Positions 27,931 to 36,812 of a stretch of DNA of 46,530 bases are shown one piece after another. The stretch is from Candidatus Methanorudis spinitermitis (lineage in GTDB: Archaea; Methanobacteriota; Methanobacteria; Methanobacteriales; Methanobacteriaceae). Under the pieces are notes generated by a model, which saw only the letters and a list, made by a program, of their open reading frames with translations, did not search any database and was not told the DNA's origin. The position numbers were made by a program, and so were the translations under genes. Numbering within the stretch: position 1 is the first letter of the stretch; every line of letters begins with the position of its first letter. The stretch spans positions 1-46,530 of the forward strand of contig JAITUQ010000020.1 of the NCBI GenBank assembly GCA_031286225.1, in the 5' to 3' direction.

Positions 27931-28623
27931 ATGGTTGAACTAAGATATACTGCAGGAAATATAATAAATCCAAATGTTCATAAAATTGGAATATTAGCTC
28001 TTGGATCACATTTAGAAAATCATGGTCCTGCACTACCTATTGATACAGATGCTAAAATAGCTTCCTATATAGCTTTGCAATCATCACTTGAAAGTGGAGC
28101 TAAATTTTTAGGAATAATATATCCTGCTCATGAGATTGAAGAAATAAATCATGGTGTTCATTTTTCTATTGAAGAAGTGGCTAATAATATAATAGAAGCT
28201 TTAAACTCAGCAAAGAAATATTTAGCTATTGAAAAAGTAATAATAGTTAATGCTCATGGAGGTAACATTCCCTTATTTGCATATATCGACTCTATTGAAG
28301 ATAAAACACAGCTAGATATAATAATAAATAATAAAATAGTTGAGAGTGAAGGCCCACATGGTGGTTCTGGAGAGCTTTCTATGTGTAAAATTCTTGGAAT
28401 TCTTAATGAAGATGAAATAGCTAATCAAACTAATTTAATAGAATTTGGAGAAGTTGGTTTATCTAAATTTAAAAAAGCTAGAAAAAATGATCCTGGCATT
28501 GAAGAAGGAGCTTATGAAATTGAAAATAATGGTGTTTATGTTGATGATACTTTTGGAAAACAACTACTTAATCTAGCTATTAATTCAGTTTTATTAGAAG
28601 TTGAAAAGCTATTGGATTATTAA
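27931..28623 (+). CDS. arfB: FAPy deformylase ArfB (creatininase family)
   Basis: Releases formate from 2-amino-5-formylamino-6-ribosylaminopyrimidinone 5'-phosphate, the second step of archaeal riboflavin and F420 synthesis after GTP cyclohydrolase III. The 230-aa sequence follows the archaeal ArfB pattern: ELRYTAGNI, ALGSHLENHGPALPIDTDAK (metal Glu/His/Asp), IIVNAHGGN, and EGPHGGSGELSMCKILG with the metal-binding His and Glu. It is the last core gene before the decayed accessory region. Confidence 0.93.
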   Translation: MVELRYTAGNIINPNVHKIGILALGSHLENHGPALPIDTDAKIASYIALQSSLESGAKFLGIIYPAHEIEEINHGVHFSIEEVANNIIEALNSAKKYLAIEKVIIVNAHGGNIPLFAYIDSIEDKTQLDIIINNKIVESEGPHGGSGELSMCKILGILNEDEIANQTNLIEFGEVGLSKFKKARKNDPGIEEGAYEIENNGVYVDDTFGKQLLNLAINSVLLEVEKLLDY

Positions 28624-28753
28624 TAAATTCTTTTTAAAATCTTTTTTTTTAATTTAAAAAATTTTTTTCACTACCTTTTTGTACTTTTCAAATGCTCTTT
28701 CTGAAAAAGTAAATAATAAAGGTATGAAAATTATGAATATGAATGATATTTAG

Positions 28754-29363
28754 ATGCTCAAAAAAGTACAAAGCACAAGAGTTATATTAGAAAAGACTTT
28801 TAATTATTATAAATCTGCAGTAGCACAATACACGGACCTACACGAACTATCTTTAAAAGAACTAATGGATGAAGCAATAAAAGAACAAGATAACAATATT
28901 AACTGGAAAAATCAAAAACTAAACAAAGATTAATTACTCAAACAAAGATTAACTGATTATAGATTATTCTTGTTAAAAAATTATAGTATGGGGACTCTTG
29001 ACAGCTATTTACCTATGGTGAAGAATATTTATAGAATTTTTGAGGTTACAATACAAGATTAGGTTATGTTAATAGAAAGCAAGGTAATTATTTTGAACCG
29101 ATTGGTTTTGATGATATTCCTTCAAAAAGAAATAAGAGACGCTATTGATGTTACTAATCCTTTAATGACAGCAGCCATATTATTCATTTCCAATGCCATT
29201 ATTTAAGAGGAACGCCGATTATTTTTCCAAAAATTTCCAAAAAATCAATGAAAAACTAGAATTAGGTACAGTAGGACCATACAATCGATTTAAACATCTC
29301 ATGTTAAGAAAATTTCATGCTAGTAATTTGTATGAAAAAAATCATCTTGATGAAGAGGACTAA
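28754..29363 (+). pseudogene. Broken tyrosine recombinase/integrase
   Basis: Integrase pieces in successive frames. First comes MLKKVQSTRVILEKTFNYYK and YTDLHELSLKELMDEAIKEQ from ATG 28754 to a stop near 28933. Next is RLTDYRLFLLKNYSMGTLDS and YLPMVKNIYRIFEVTIQ (about 28945-29060), the SAM-like N-terminal domain. Then IDVTNPLMTAAILFIS (about 29140). Last is RFKHLMLRKFHASNLYEKN (about 29290-29345), the HxxR box. Frameshifts and a deletion remove the first catalytic Arg region and the C-terminal Tyr. It is the marker of an old integrated element beginning just after arfB. Confidence 0.75.
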
Positions 29364-29509
29364 AAAATAGGGTTAGGTATGGATTTGATTATCTTAATAC
29401 TTATTTTAAAGGTAGGATTAGGGATATTAAATTTTATAGTCGTGTGTTGGCATGTGCAGAAGTTTTAACTAATTATAAGCAGAATCAAAGTGAGGGAATT
29501 GTAGGATAA
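29354..29509 (+). pseudogene. LamG/concanavalin-like domain fragment
   Basis: Open frame without a start, reading RYGFDYLNTYFKGRIRDIKF, then YSRVLACAEVLTNYKQNQSE. The F-K-G-x-I-x-x-(I/V)-x-(I/F)-Y-x-R-x-L order is the usual end of a LamG-type jelly-roll domain, common in adhesins and viral tail fibres. It overlaps the end of the integrase remnant in another frame, so two gene tails were joined by deletion. Confidence 0.5.
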
Positions 29510-29520
29510 TTTTTTGTTAA

Positions 29521-29736
29521 TCACTGATGTTCGCGGTTGATATGATGTCCCATACTGTTGTTTGACATTGGGTCTTGGTTTTTTTCTTCTGAATTATTGA
29601 TTTCATCATTAACAACATGTATTTCTCTTGTATCATGCGTATTATGTTCTAAATTCCAATTGAAGACTGTTTCAACTGCATTAGTGGTGATTATTATAAT
29701 TATGATTGTTGCTAGTATTATTATTATTTTATTCAT
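29521..29736 (-). CDS. Small membrane-anchored or secreted protein, His-rich tail
   Basis: 71 aa. Start ATG 29736 after AGTGAGAAAA. One hydrophobic N-terminal segment (IIIILATIIIIIITTNAV), then a polar tail with several His (NLEHNTHDTREIHVVNDE, and MGHHINREHQ at the end). It could be exported and metal-binding. No family is recognised, and it lies within the decayed region. Confidence 0.45.
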   Translation of the reverse strand: MNKIIIILATIIIIIITTNAVETVFNWNLEHNTHDTREIHVVNDEINNSEEKNQDPMSNNSMGHHINREHQ

Positions 29737-29988
29737 TTTTCTCACTATTGTTATTTTTTGTGTGTATTGATATGTATTATGTATTGTAGTATATATCTTT
29801 TTTGTTTAAGTTTTATTTGGTGTTTTTTTACACTTGAAATACATATCTTATTTATTTATAATTTAATATTTATTATTTAATATTAGTGAATTTTTTTTAT
29901 ATTTAAATTTTTATTTTTTTAAAAACATTTTTAGCTATTGTTTGAGCGATAGCTAACTAATAAAAACGTTATAGGAAATGAATTAATT

Positions 29989-30165
29989 ATGAAACTATTA
30001 GAATACATAGGAAAAAATCCTTGTAAATTAAGATTCAGAATATTTGCAACAGTAACAGTAGTGTTAGGGTTAATTGCAAGTTTTGCTTCACAATTAGGCA
30101 TGTCAACTGGAATTATAGGTTTTGCAACTACTATTACTGGGATTTTCACTGCTTTTGACTGGTAA
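29989..30165 (+). CDS. Small two-helix membrane protein, holin-like
   Basis: 58 aa: MKLLEYIGKNPCKLRFRIFA, then hydrophobic TVTVVLGLIASFASQLG and GIIGFATTITGIFTAF, ending TAFDW. Directly after the stop, another frame reads FWKDYFKYKEPEI, which would continue the chain after a one-base shift. The original protein may therefore have been about 72 aa and be frameshifted here. Two helices and a charged tail near a pseudomurein-binding gene suit a viral holin, which is inference from context. Confidence 0.45.
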   Translation: MKLLEYIGKNPCKLRFRIFATVTVVLGLIASFASQLGMSTGIIGFATTITGIFTAFDW

Positions 30166-30268
30166 GTTTTGGAAGGATTATTTCAAATACAAAGAACCTG
30201 AAATTTAAGATTTAGAAGAACAAAAGGAAAGATAATCTGTGGATGACTTTATAATGTAGTAAAATAAC

Positions 30269-30346
30269 ATGGTTAATGAAATAACTGTTTCATGGGTTGT
30301 TTGGCATGATGGAGAAAAAAGATATCAAACATTCATCAAAGCCTAA
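30269..30346 (+). CDS. Possible micro-ORF, 25 aa
   Basis: ATG-started frame MVNEITVSWVVWHDGEKRYQ plus TFIKA. The composition is protein-like, but it is too short to confirm and could be a remnant. It lies between the holin-like gene and the pseudomurein-binding pseudogene. Confidence 0.2.
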   Translation: MVNEITVSWVVWHDGEKRYQTFIKA

Positions 30347-30410
30347 CAAAACAGAACCTAAATGTCCAAAAACAAAAAAGTATTTTATAAGAATATAGGG
30401 GAGGGCATAA

Positions 30411-31030
30411 TTGAATATTAAAAAAATATTTGTGTTAATATTATTTGCTATAGTAATATTTGGAGTAATAAACCCTGCAAATGCAAAGCTAAGCAGAGAG
30501 GTAATTCAATTATCATATATGCAAATTTTTACCATTTACTTTAGGGGTTTCTAGTAATATTGGTATGAATTCTCATAACTATTGGGATTCTGCTAAATAT
30601 AAAACTACAAGAACAAAAGAACTTAATACTATTAATAAAATCACTATTAAAGTCACAGGGTATAAAACTATAACTTTTAAAAAACCAAGTAAAGGTTGGA
30701 AATTTAATTATGATAGGGCGTACATTGATTACTTTACTCTTAATACTATAAAAATTTAAAAAATAAGAACTATGATCTAATGCTGTCAAGTTTAAAGAAA
30801 TTCTCTTAAAAATTTGAATAATTTTAATTAATTTTTTAAACTTTGCAAAATTTTCGATTTTGCAATGTTAGAAAATCCTTTGGATTTTCTAAATATATAT
30901 TTAAATGAAAAGGATAAATTCATGGAAATTAAAATAATTATTCCTTATCTTGACAGCATTGAACTATGATCTTAAATTATATGATAAAAAAAATAAATTA
31001 GTTAAAAGTAAAAAAGGCAAAATTTTTTAG
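30411..31030 (+). pseudogene. Degraded secreted paralogue of the pseudomurein-binding protein
   Basis: Starts TTG 30411 after GGGGAGGG with a clear signal peptide (MNIKKIFVLILFAIVIFGVI, then NPANA). After a stop at 30552 another frame gives YWDSAKYKTTRTKELNTINK and ITIKVTGYKTITFKKPSKGW, closely matching the C-terminal domain of the minus-strand gene at 31113-32005. The 182-bp MITE-like element then interrupts it. Beyond the element the tail resumes as NYDLKLYDKKNKLVKSKKGK up to the TAG at 31030. It is dead through internal deletion, frameshift and insertion. Confidence 0.7.
30779..30960. mobile_element. 182-bp MITE-like element
   Basis: Perfect 12-bp terminal inverted repeats AATGCTGTCAAG and CTTGACAGCATT, flanked by a perfect 12-bp direct repeat GAACTATGATCT (30767-30778 and 30961-30972), which I read as the target-site duplication. 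Inside are two tandem hairpins: TTGCAAAAT/ATTTTGCAA (30843-30865) and TTAGAAAATCC/GGATTTTCTAA (30868-30892). There is no transposase. A ribosome-site-like AAAAGGATAAATTCATG near the right end may be what is left of one. Confidence 0.8.
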
Positions 31031-31112
31031 AAAATAATTTTTTTTACTTTCTATTTTTAATTTATATTTCGTTTTTTATTCCCTCTATAATACGTTTTCA
31101 TAATCGCTGATG

Positions 31113-32005
31113 TCATGGTATGTACTCAATTTTGGCTTTGTTTTGATTAATTACTTTTTCATTTTTATCATAGCATTTCATAGTGAAAGATTTGCCATTA
31201 GGGTTGCCTTTAACAGAATATGTCTGATATAGAGAACTACTAGTGATTCCTGAGAATTTCCATCCTTTAGCAGGTTTTTTAAAAGTTATAGTTTTGTATC
31301 CACTAATAGTAACAGTAACTTTGTTAATTTCATTAATTAATGCTTTAGTTTTAGTACTGTATTTAGGTGATTCCCAATCAATTTCTCTGGAACCCGAGCT
31401 ACCACAAACACCCCACATCATTACAGTTTCACCTTTAATTTCTTTTGAAAATGACCATGTTTCACAATAATCCAATTTTACCTCTTCTGGAGGCATTTTA
31501 GGTAAATAAGTTAATATTTTACTATTTTTATCTAGATTCAAAGATACATAGTTCGGTAAAACTTTATTTTTTTTATAAAAATCTAGAATTTTAGCATTAG
31601 CATAAATATGTGCTTGAAATTGAACATTACCATATTTAGAACTAACATAAGAAGGAGTCTTATCATTTTCGATAAAATAGTCAGCTACTCGTTTATTCAT
31701 ATCGCAGAATGTTGATTTATCAATATTAGCTTTAATAGGAGTAACAGTGGGTTTATCAACTTTAAATTTGAGATAGTCTGAAACAACAGCTTTAAGTCCA
31801 TATAAACATATAGCAAATATAAAATCACTGCTCATATACATGTATTCTTCCATAGAATATTTGATCCCAGAAATTGTAACATAATTAGGCAATTGTCCTT
31901 CATTTTCAATAAACTTTTTTTTACATTTGTTGATGATTGCAAAAAATCATTTTTATTAAGAGCACCCATACTTTTTTCTCCATTTATTAATTTTTCAATT
32001 TTCAT
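31113..32005 (-). pseudogene. Pseudomurein-binding repeat protein, frameshifted at a poly-A run
   Basis: The frame 31113-31892 encodes 259 aa with two pseudomurein-binding-type segments (LPNYVTISGIKYSMEEYMYM and KKNKVLPNYVSLN) and a C-terminal beta-rich domain (KVTVTISGYKTITFKKPAKG). Upstream, ATG 32005 opens MKIEKLINGEKSMGALNKND then FLQSSTNVKK, the expected beginning of the first repeat. It is out of frame at A8 (T8 on the + strand, 31915-31922); one more A would restore KKKFIENEGQLPNYV. Such proteins bind the methanogen wall, and viral lytic enzymes use this module. No peptidase domain and no signal peptide are seen. Confidence 0.65.
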
Positions 32006-32175
32006 CTTATTTTATTCTTTTGTTTTTTTTATTAAATTATTTATACTATTTTTCACAATATTATTTATATATCATTTAAATACTTTTTTTAACATAATTA
32101 TCATTTACTTTTCAGAAAACCAAAAAAGGTATGGGGGTTTCAATTTTTTTAATTAAAAAATAGGAGTGTTTTATT

Positions 32176-32346
32176 ATTAATGTTAAAATTTTGAAATTTT
32201 TTAGTTTGATTACATTTATTTTAGGATTAGCTATTATACTATTAAATTTGCTTTATGGTATTTTTGACATGCTTATTGTTATTTTAGGAATTGTTTTGAT
32301 TTTTTTAGGATCAGCTAATTTTTATCTCTATTCAAAAAGATTTTAA
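32176..32346 (+). CDS. Small membrane protein, about 50-56 aa
   Basis: Two hydrophobic segments (FSLITFILGLAIILLNLL and MLIVILGIVLIFLGSANF) and a short basic end YLYSKRF. There is no ATG in frame. A GGAGTG ribosome site (32163-32168) lies 7 nt before ATT 32176 (NVKILKFFSLI); a TTG at 32191 is the alternative, giving 51 aa. No family is recognised. Confidence 0.45.
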   Translation: MNVKILKFFSLITFILGLAIILLNLLYGIFDMLIVILGIVLIFLGSANFYLYSKRF

Positions 32347-33217
32347 TTCATATTTAGCTATAAAAGAATAATTTTTCAGAATTTTAAATCTATTAGCTTA
32401 ATAATATTTATCTCTTTTTTTTTAATTACATAATAAATAGTTATATGTTAATAATTAATATATATGGCTACTTTTGTTAATAAAAAAAATATACAAATTA
32501 TTTTAACAATAAAATTTATATACTATTAAATTATATTATTAAATGTAAATATTTTTTTATAAAAAGTCATTTCAATGAAGTAAAAAATATATTTGCAAAA
32601 AAGTTAATGAAGAGAGTCTCAATTTAAACATAAAAATTCATCTCTCTTTTTATGTCATGAAGTATTCATATCCTCACTCTAAGAATTTAAAAATGGTTTG
32701 TTTTGGAAAATCTTGTTTGATTGAGACTTGTTTTCATTAAATAATTTTTTTATAGATTAAATTCTAACTATAGCTTCTTTTAAATCGTTGTATCTAATGA
32801 TATTCTGTTCTCATTTATCATGATTAAATTTTAATTATAGCTTCTTTTAAACCATCAATATAATTTTGTGAGATAATGTTTAATACAAAAAAATTTATTT
32901 TATATTGAAGAATTAGATTTTTGGCACTATTACTTATAATTTTTAATATAGGATATTCTTTTATTTATTTTTAAAATTATATATTATGAATATTTATTAA
33001 TATAATTATATATTTATAATTTATTTTAATATTAAATAAATTTTAACTATCCATTTTAAAAAATACACGTTTTCATTATAATTAAAAAAATTAAATTTTT
33101 AGCAATTTTTATGTTTTCAACCATAAACAAAAGTTTTTTTAAACATTAATAAAAACCGAGTTTCATTATAATACAAAATCTATTTTAGTCATTTTTTTGT
33201 GTAAATGGTTACTAAAG
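32347..33217. other. Non-coding gap downstream of cas6 with gene debris
   Basis: About 870 bp. Two related blocks, 32755-32811 and 32822-32880 (period 67), share GATTAAATT-TAA--ATAGCTTC and then TTTTAAA. On the minus strand both end in short frames, QNIIRYNDLKEAIVRI-stop and SQNYIDGLKEAIIKI-stop, so they look like two tails of a lost gene. GTCTCAAT at 32618-32625 and ATTGAGAC near 32720 form a widely spaced inverted repeat. The remainder is A/T-rich. Confidence 0.4.
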
Positions 33218-33949
33218 CTAATCATCTAAATCTATCATGCCAAATCCTAAAGAATTCTTTTCACCTAAACCACAGTCATATCCGAATTTAATCAGATTTT
33301 TATCCCCTTTAATAGCTATATCCATCATAAATGCTTTGTTATAAGTTTTAATATTTCCTTTTTTAATAGCTATTCTCTTTCCTTTGACAAATTTCATTTC
33401 TGAAGTAATTTTTATATTATCAGTAGCTATTTCCTTATCATAGAGTTTATTGTATTTTTTTACAAGATTTTTTTCTAGATTTATATAAAATGATGGATCT
33501 GATGGATTTAAATCCCAAGTTTTCAAATCCCCATCAATTTCTTTTTTTGTTCTAATAATAATTGGCGAAATCGTTTTAAATTTCATTTCATTTTCAAACT
33601 TTGGAATTGGTAATAATTCGATTTTTTCTACAAACAAGTTTTGTCCTTTAAAATTAACTTGAAGATCTTCAAGATAACCTTCTACAAGCGATTTTATTAG
33701 GTATTCATTGGGAGAAGCTATTTGAAAACTAATAACTCCATTTTTTGAAATAAAACCACTTTTAACCATCTTTCGTTCTTGTATATTGATTTGAGAGAAT
33801 GTAAAGAATTTGAACGAGGTAGATGAGTGCAATTCATTAGCTAAATTTAAATCAGCTATTTTATTATAAATTACTGAAGATAATATGTGGTTATAGTTGA
33901 ATGGGATATGTAAATGCTTTTTTGATTCTAATTTTATTTTAAGTCTCAT
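33218..33949 (-). CDS. cas6: CRISPR-associated endoribonuclease Cas6
   Basis: Cuts the CRISPR transcript within each repeat to release crRNAs with an 8-nt 5' tag. 243 aa if started at ATG 33949 (MRLKIKLESKKHLHIPFNYN). Longer starts up to 34006 are possible but have no better ribosome site. Tandem ferredoxin-like folds are suggested by its strand pattern. The C-terminal glycine-rich loop GLGEKNSLGFG is diagnostic. Tyr28 and His41 (numbered from this start) lie where catalytic residues usually do. It is transcribed away from the other cas genes, 750 bp from cas8b. Confidence 0.9.
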   Translation of the reverse strand: MRLKIKLESKKHLHIPFNYNHILSSVIYNKIADLNLANELHSSTSFKFFTFSQINIQERKMVKSGFISKNGVISFQIASPNEYLIKSLVEGYLEDLQVNFKGQNLFVEKIELLPIPKFENEMKFKTISPIIIRTKKEIDGDLKTWDLNPSDPSFYINLEKNLVKKYNKLYDKEIATDNIKITSEMKFVKGKRIAIKKGNIKTYNKAFMMDIAIKGDKNLIKFGYDCGLGEKNSLGFGMIDLDD

Positions 33950-34702
33950 TTTATTATTAACTCCATAATCATCCATTTCATAATCTTTTTTCATGTGTTT
34001 CTGCAATCTGTAATGCTTTAATATGTTTTTAATTTCTTTCGGATCGTTTTTTTATTTTTAAAAACTGATTTGTGTAATATTTCATATTTATATTCTTCGA
34101 TTTATAGATAGTGAGACTATTAATCGTTCATATCCTTAAAATTTTCACGAAGGATTTAAAATTAGGTTGAAATTAAATTTGATGAAATTTACTTATGATT
34201 TAGGTCACATGAGGTCTCAAACCCTTTTTTATAATTAAATTCGATGAAATTTACCTATGATAATGAGTTGGGTGAAAAAATTAGTTTAGGATTAGGAATG
34301 ATTTTATATATTCGCTAAATTGACTAAGATAGATTATACATATATTATTTAAGCATTTTAGAGGTATAATTTAGGAAATTTTTTAAAATTATATATATTA
34401 TGCTGTGTATATTATTTATAAGGATTATTATTAAATAAAGTATTGCATTCACAGAATTTAAATATTCGCATGATAAAGAAGATGACAATGGAAGAGTTAC
34501 TAAAGTTAAGCCAATAGCTACACTACTTGTTATTGTTTTTACTCAAATTCATGAAAAAAATATTATAAAAAGTATTATAATAAGAATAAAATAATTTTAC
34601 TGGGAGTAGCTATTTCTAATAAAGATATAGGTGTTAAATTTCAATTGTTTAAGTAGATAATTATAATATGACAGATTTTTAAAAAGGAGTTAAGGTTATA
34701 AA
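33950..34702. other. Divergent region between cas6 and cas8b with remnants
   Basis: About 750 bp and the presumed promoter region for both cas units. It contains a 28-bp imperfect direct repeat (34171-34198 and 34233-34260). Two open fragments without starts also occur: EFKYSHDKEDDNGRVTKVKP, continuing IATLLVIVF, at about 34439-34593; and LLGVAISNKDIGVKFQLF at about 34597-34656. These look like pieces of a lost membrane-protein gene. The cas8b ribosome site AAGGAG is near 34683. Confidence 0.45.
34171..34260. repeat. 28-bp imperfect direct repeat between cas6 and cas8b
   Basis: Copies at 34171-34198 and 34233-34260, both beginning AATTAAATT and containing GATGAAATTTAC, with two mismatches. 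The 34-bp interval gives a CRISPR-like period of 62, but the unit is unrelated to the array repeat and there are only two copies. Confidence 0.6.
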
Positions 34703-36808
34703 ATGATTAAAGACCTGGTTGAATTTGGTAGATGGATTTATGAAAATAATCAAGACGATCTTTGGAAAAATAGTGTTAAAAATGAGGATTTTATTCTTCC
34801 AATTACTTATAAAAATGATGAATTTATATTGGGTGATTTGAATAGAATTGAAGATTGCGACTTCAAATATTTTGATAACTCTTTATATCATGATAATTTA
34901 TTGTTTTCTGGAGATCAAAAAGTTACAATAGCTAATATAAATGGTTTGATGGGATTAACACCATTTTTTGTCAAATTAGATCATAAATTTTTATCTAAAA
35001 CGGATTTAAAAAATTTTGATTTTAATAGGGACTGCTTGTCTCAATTAAATAAAAATAAATGTAAAAACTTTGAAAAAAGTAAAAAGAAATTAAGAGACAA
35101 AATTGAAAGAACAAAAGAAGGCAATGAGAAAAATAAGCAGTTTAATCAGTATTTAGATTTTATTTGTCAAAATGGAGGTAATGATTTTTTACAGCATTTA
35201 CCAAAAAATAAAATAAAAGATTTCGAATGTTTTTTTAATCAATATTCTGAAGAATTTATTAAAGATATAATTAATAAATATCATGCATTTTTATTGGATA
35301 ATGTAACAGAGATAATTAATAAAATATTGGAATTTAAAAAGTCTGATGAGTATAAAGAGGGAAATAATTTTTACTTAAATTGTATTTTTGGAAGTAATTT
35401 AGATTTTATAAATGATTTATTTATAACATATACAAAGCTTTTTAAAAATGTGAATACTCAAATTAAAGATTATGAAGATGGGATTTGCAGTATTTGTGGC
35501 AATAAAGCAATTACTTATCCTTCTTTAGGAAATTATAGTATAAAATTACCTGCTTATTCTTTTAATCATGTAGCTGATGTTAAAAATACTAAATTAAGAT
35601 TGTGTAAAGAATGTAATTCATATATTAGATCTGCAGAATATAAATTAAAAAATATTTTGCCAAATAATATGATTATCATTCCAAAACCTAAAAATACTGA
35701 AAATTATGATGAATTTTTAAAAATAGGCAATTTAGAAGATAGCTCTTTTAAAAAAATAAATAATTTTTTAAACACTAATAATAAAAATTTTAATCATGAT
35801 TTGCTTATTTATAATATAAATAATAATTTAATTTACATTCAAAGATATATTGAAAATTATCGTGCTTTTTTAGTGAAATTTGATAATATTCAACTTTATA
35901 ATAATACTAGTTTAAATTATCTATTTGGTGAAAAATATTTTAAACAAGATAAAGACAAATCTTTTATTAATAATACTTTTGATTTAGAAGCAGTTTTTAA
36001 AGATTTATTCATTGATATTAAAGATAAACAAGTTAAATATCCTAATTTATACCATTTTTATCAAATTTATATAAATTCTAAAGATATTCTTAAAGGATTT
36101 GACTCTAAAACTACTGCCATTTTTGCTAAATATATGCATGATATATTTAATTTTGTTTATGAAGTTAATTTTAATGCTTTAAGTAAAGATATGACTAATG
36201 AAATAGTTTTAAACTCTTTAATTAAATTGCAAAGAAATACTTCTGTAAAAAATTATGACTGCCATATTCGCAAAAGATTAAATTATTATTTCATGTTTAA
36301 AATAGAATTTTTGGAGGATACTATGCAAAGAGAAAATCTTTCTTCATTAACAAATTTGAAGAAAATATTTGAAAAATATCATAAAGAGGATAAAACTAAA
36401 AAAATAGACGATGAAGATATTCAAAAAATAATGAACTATATAAACGAGGATGTTTCATTAAAATATTACTTAATAGGGCAGTTCATAGCTCTTATTGATA
36501 AATCAAAAGGAAGATCTGATAAGAAAAGTGAAACTTTTTCTAATTTTGTTATAAATGTAAATAGAAACAATTTATCAAAATTTTTCACAACCGAAATTTT
36601 GCAGAAAAATATTTTATATATTAATCAAATGAATAAAAAAGGTAAATTTATATTTAAATTATTTGAAACAAATTCAAATTCATTGTTTAATGAAAAAAAT
36701 AGTTTTTCATTTGAAGACTACTTGTTACTGTTATTTACTGGATATTATACTGAAAATATTTTATCTTCATCATATGGATATGTTAAAAAAGAAAATGAAG
36801 GAGAATGA
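34703..36808 (+). CDS. cas8b: Type I-B Cascade large subunit Cas8b (Csh1-like)
   Basis: 701 aa. Large subunit of the type I-B effector; expected to recognise the PAM and help recruit Cas3. It begins MIKDLVEFGRWIYENNQDDL. A four-Cys zinc-finger region lies about residues 260-302 (GICSICGNKAI ... LRLCKECNSYI), typical of Csh1-type Cas8b. The remaining Asn/Lys-rich helical sequence is characteristically diverged. It is the first gene of the cas operon, and its stop overlaps the ribosome site of cas7. Confidence 0.88.
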   Translation: MIKDLVEFGRWIYENNQDDLWKNSVKNEDFILPITYKNDEFILGDLNRIEDCDFKYFDNSLYHDNLLFSGDQKVTIANINGLMGLTPFFVKLDHKFLSKTDLKNFDFNRDCLSQLNKNKCKNFEKSKKKLRDKIERTKEGNEKNKQFNQYLDFICQNGGNDFLQHLPKNKIKDFECFFNQYSEEFIKDIINKYHAFLLDNVTEIINKILEFKKSDEYKEGNNFYLNCIFGSNLDFINDLFITYTKLFKNVNTQIKDYEDGICSICGNKAITYPSLGNYSIKLPAYSFNHVADVKNTKLRLCKECNSYIRSAEYKLKNILPNNMIIIPKPKNTENYDEFLKIGNLEDSSFKKINNFLNTNNKNFNHDLLIYNINNNLIYIQRYIENYRAFLVKFDNIQLYNNTSLNYLFGEKYFKQDKDKSFINNTFDLEAVFKDLFIDIKDKQVKYPNLYHFYQIYINSKDILKGFDSKTTAIFAKYMHDIFNFVYEVNFNALSKDMTNEIVLNSLIKLQRNTSVKNYDCHIRKRLNYYFMFKIEFLEDTMQRENLSSLTNLKKIFEKYHKEDKTKKIDDEDIQKIMNYINEDVSLKYYLIGQFIALIDKSKGRSDKKSETFSNFVINVNRNNLSKFFTTEILQKNILYINQMNKKGKFIFKLFETNSNSLFNEKNSFSFEDYLLLLFTGYYTENILSSSYGYVKKENEGE

Positions 36809-36812
36809 TTTT

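Noticed and set aside
28754..29363. Active integrase with attachment sites nearby
   Set aside because: Several frame breaks and loss of the catalytic Arg region and terminal Tyr; the nearest tRNA is 23 kb away and no att-like duplication was seen.
29558..29770. 70-aa hydrophobic frame on the + strand
   Set aside because: Antisense to the 29521-29736 gene, which has a proper ribosome site and a normal membrane-anchor pattern.
29931..30149. 72-aa frame on the minus strand
   Set aside because: Antisense to the holin-like + strand gene; no ribosome site and unlike any protein family.
31893..32156. Phe/Ile-rich 87-aa open frame on the + strand
   Set aside because: It is the antisense of the N-terminal part and leader of the pseudomurein-binding gene; low-complexity A/T gives hydrophobic translation.
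34171..34260. Second small CRISPR array
   Set aside because: Only two copies, a sequence unrelated to the main repeat, no third unit on either side.
36663..36812. Upstream extension of the cas7 frame into cas8b
   Set aside because: The extra 50 residues are Cys/Tyr-rich shadow translation of cas8b; ATG 36813 has a good ribosome site and gives the standard Csh2 N terminus.
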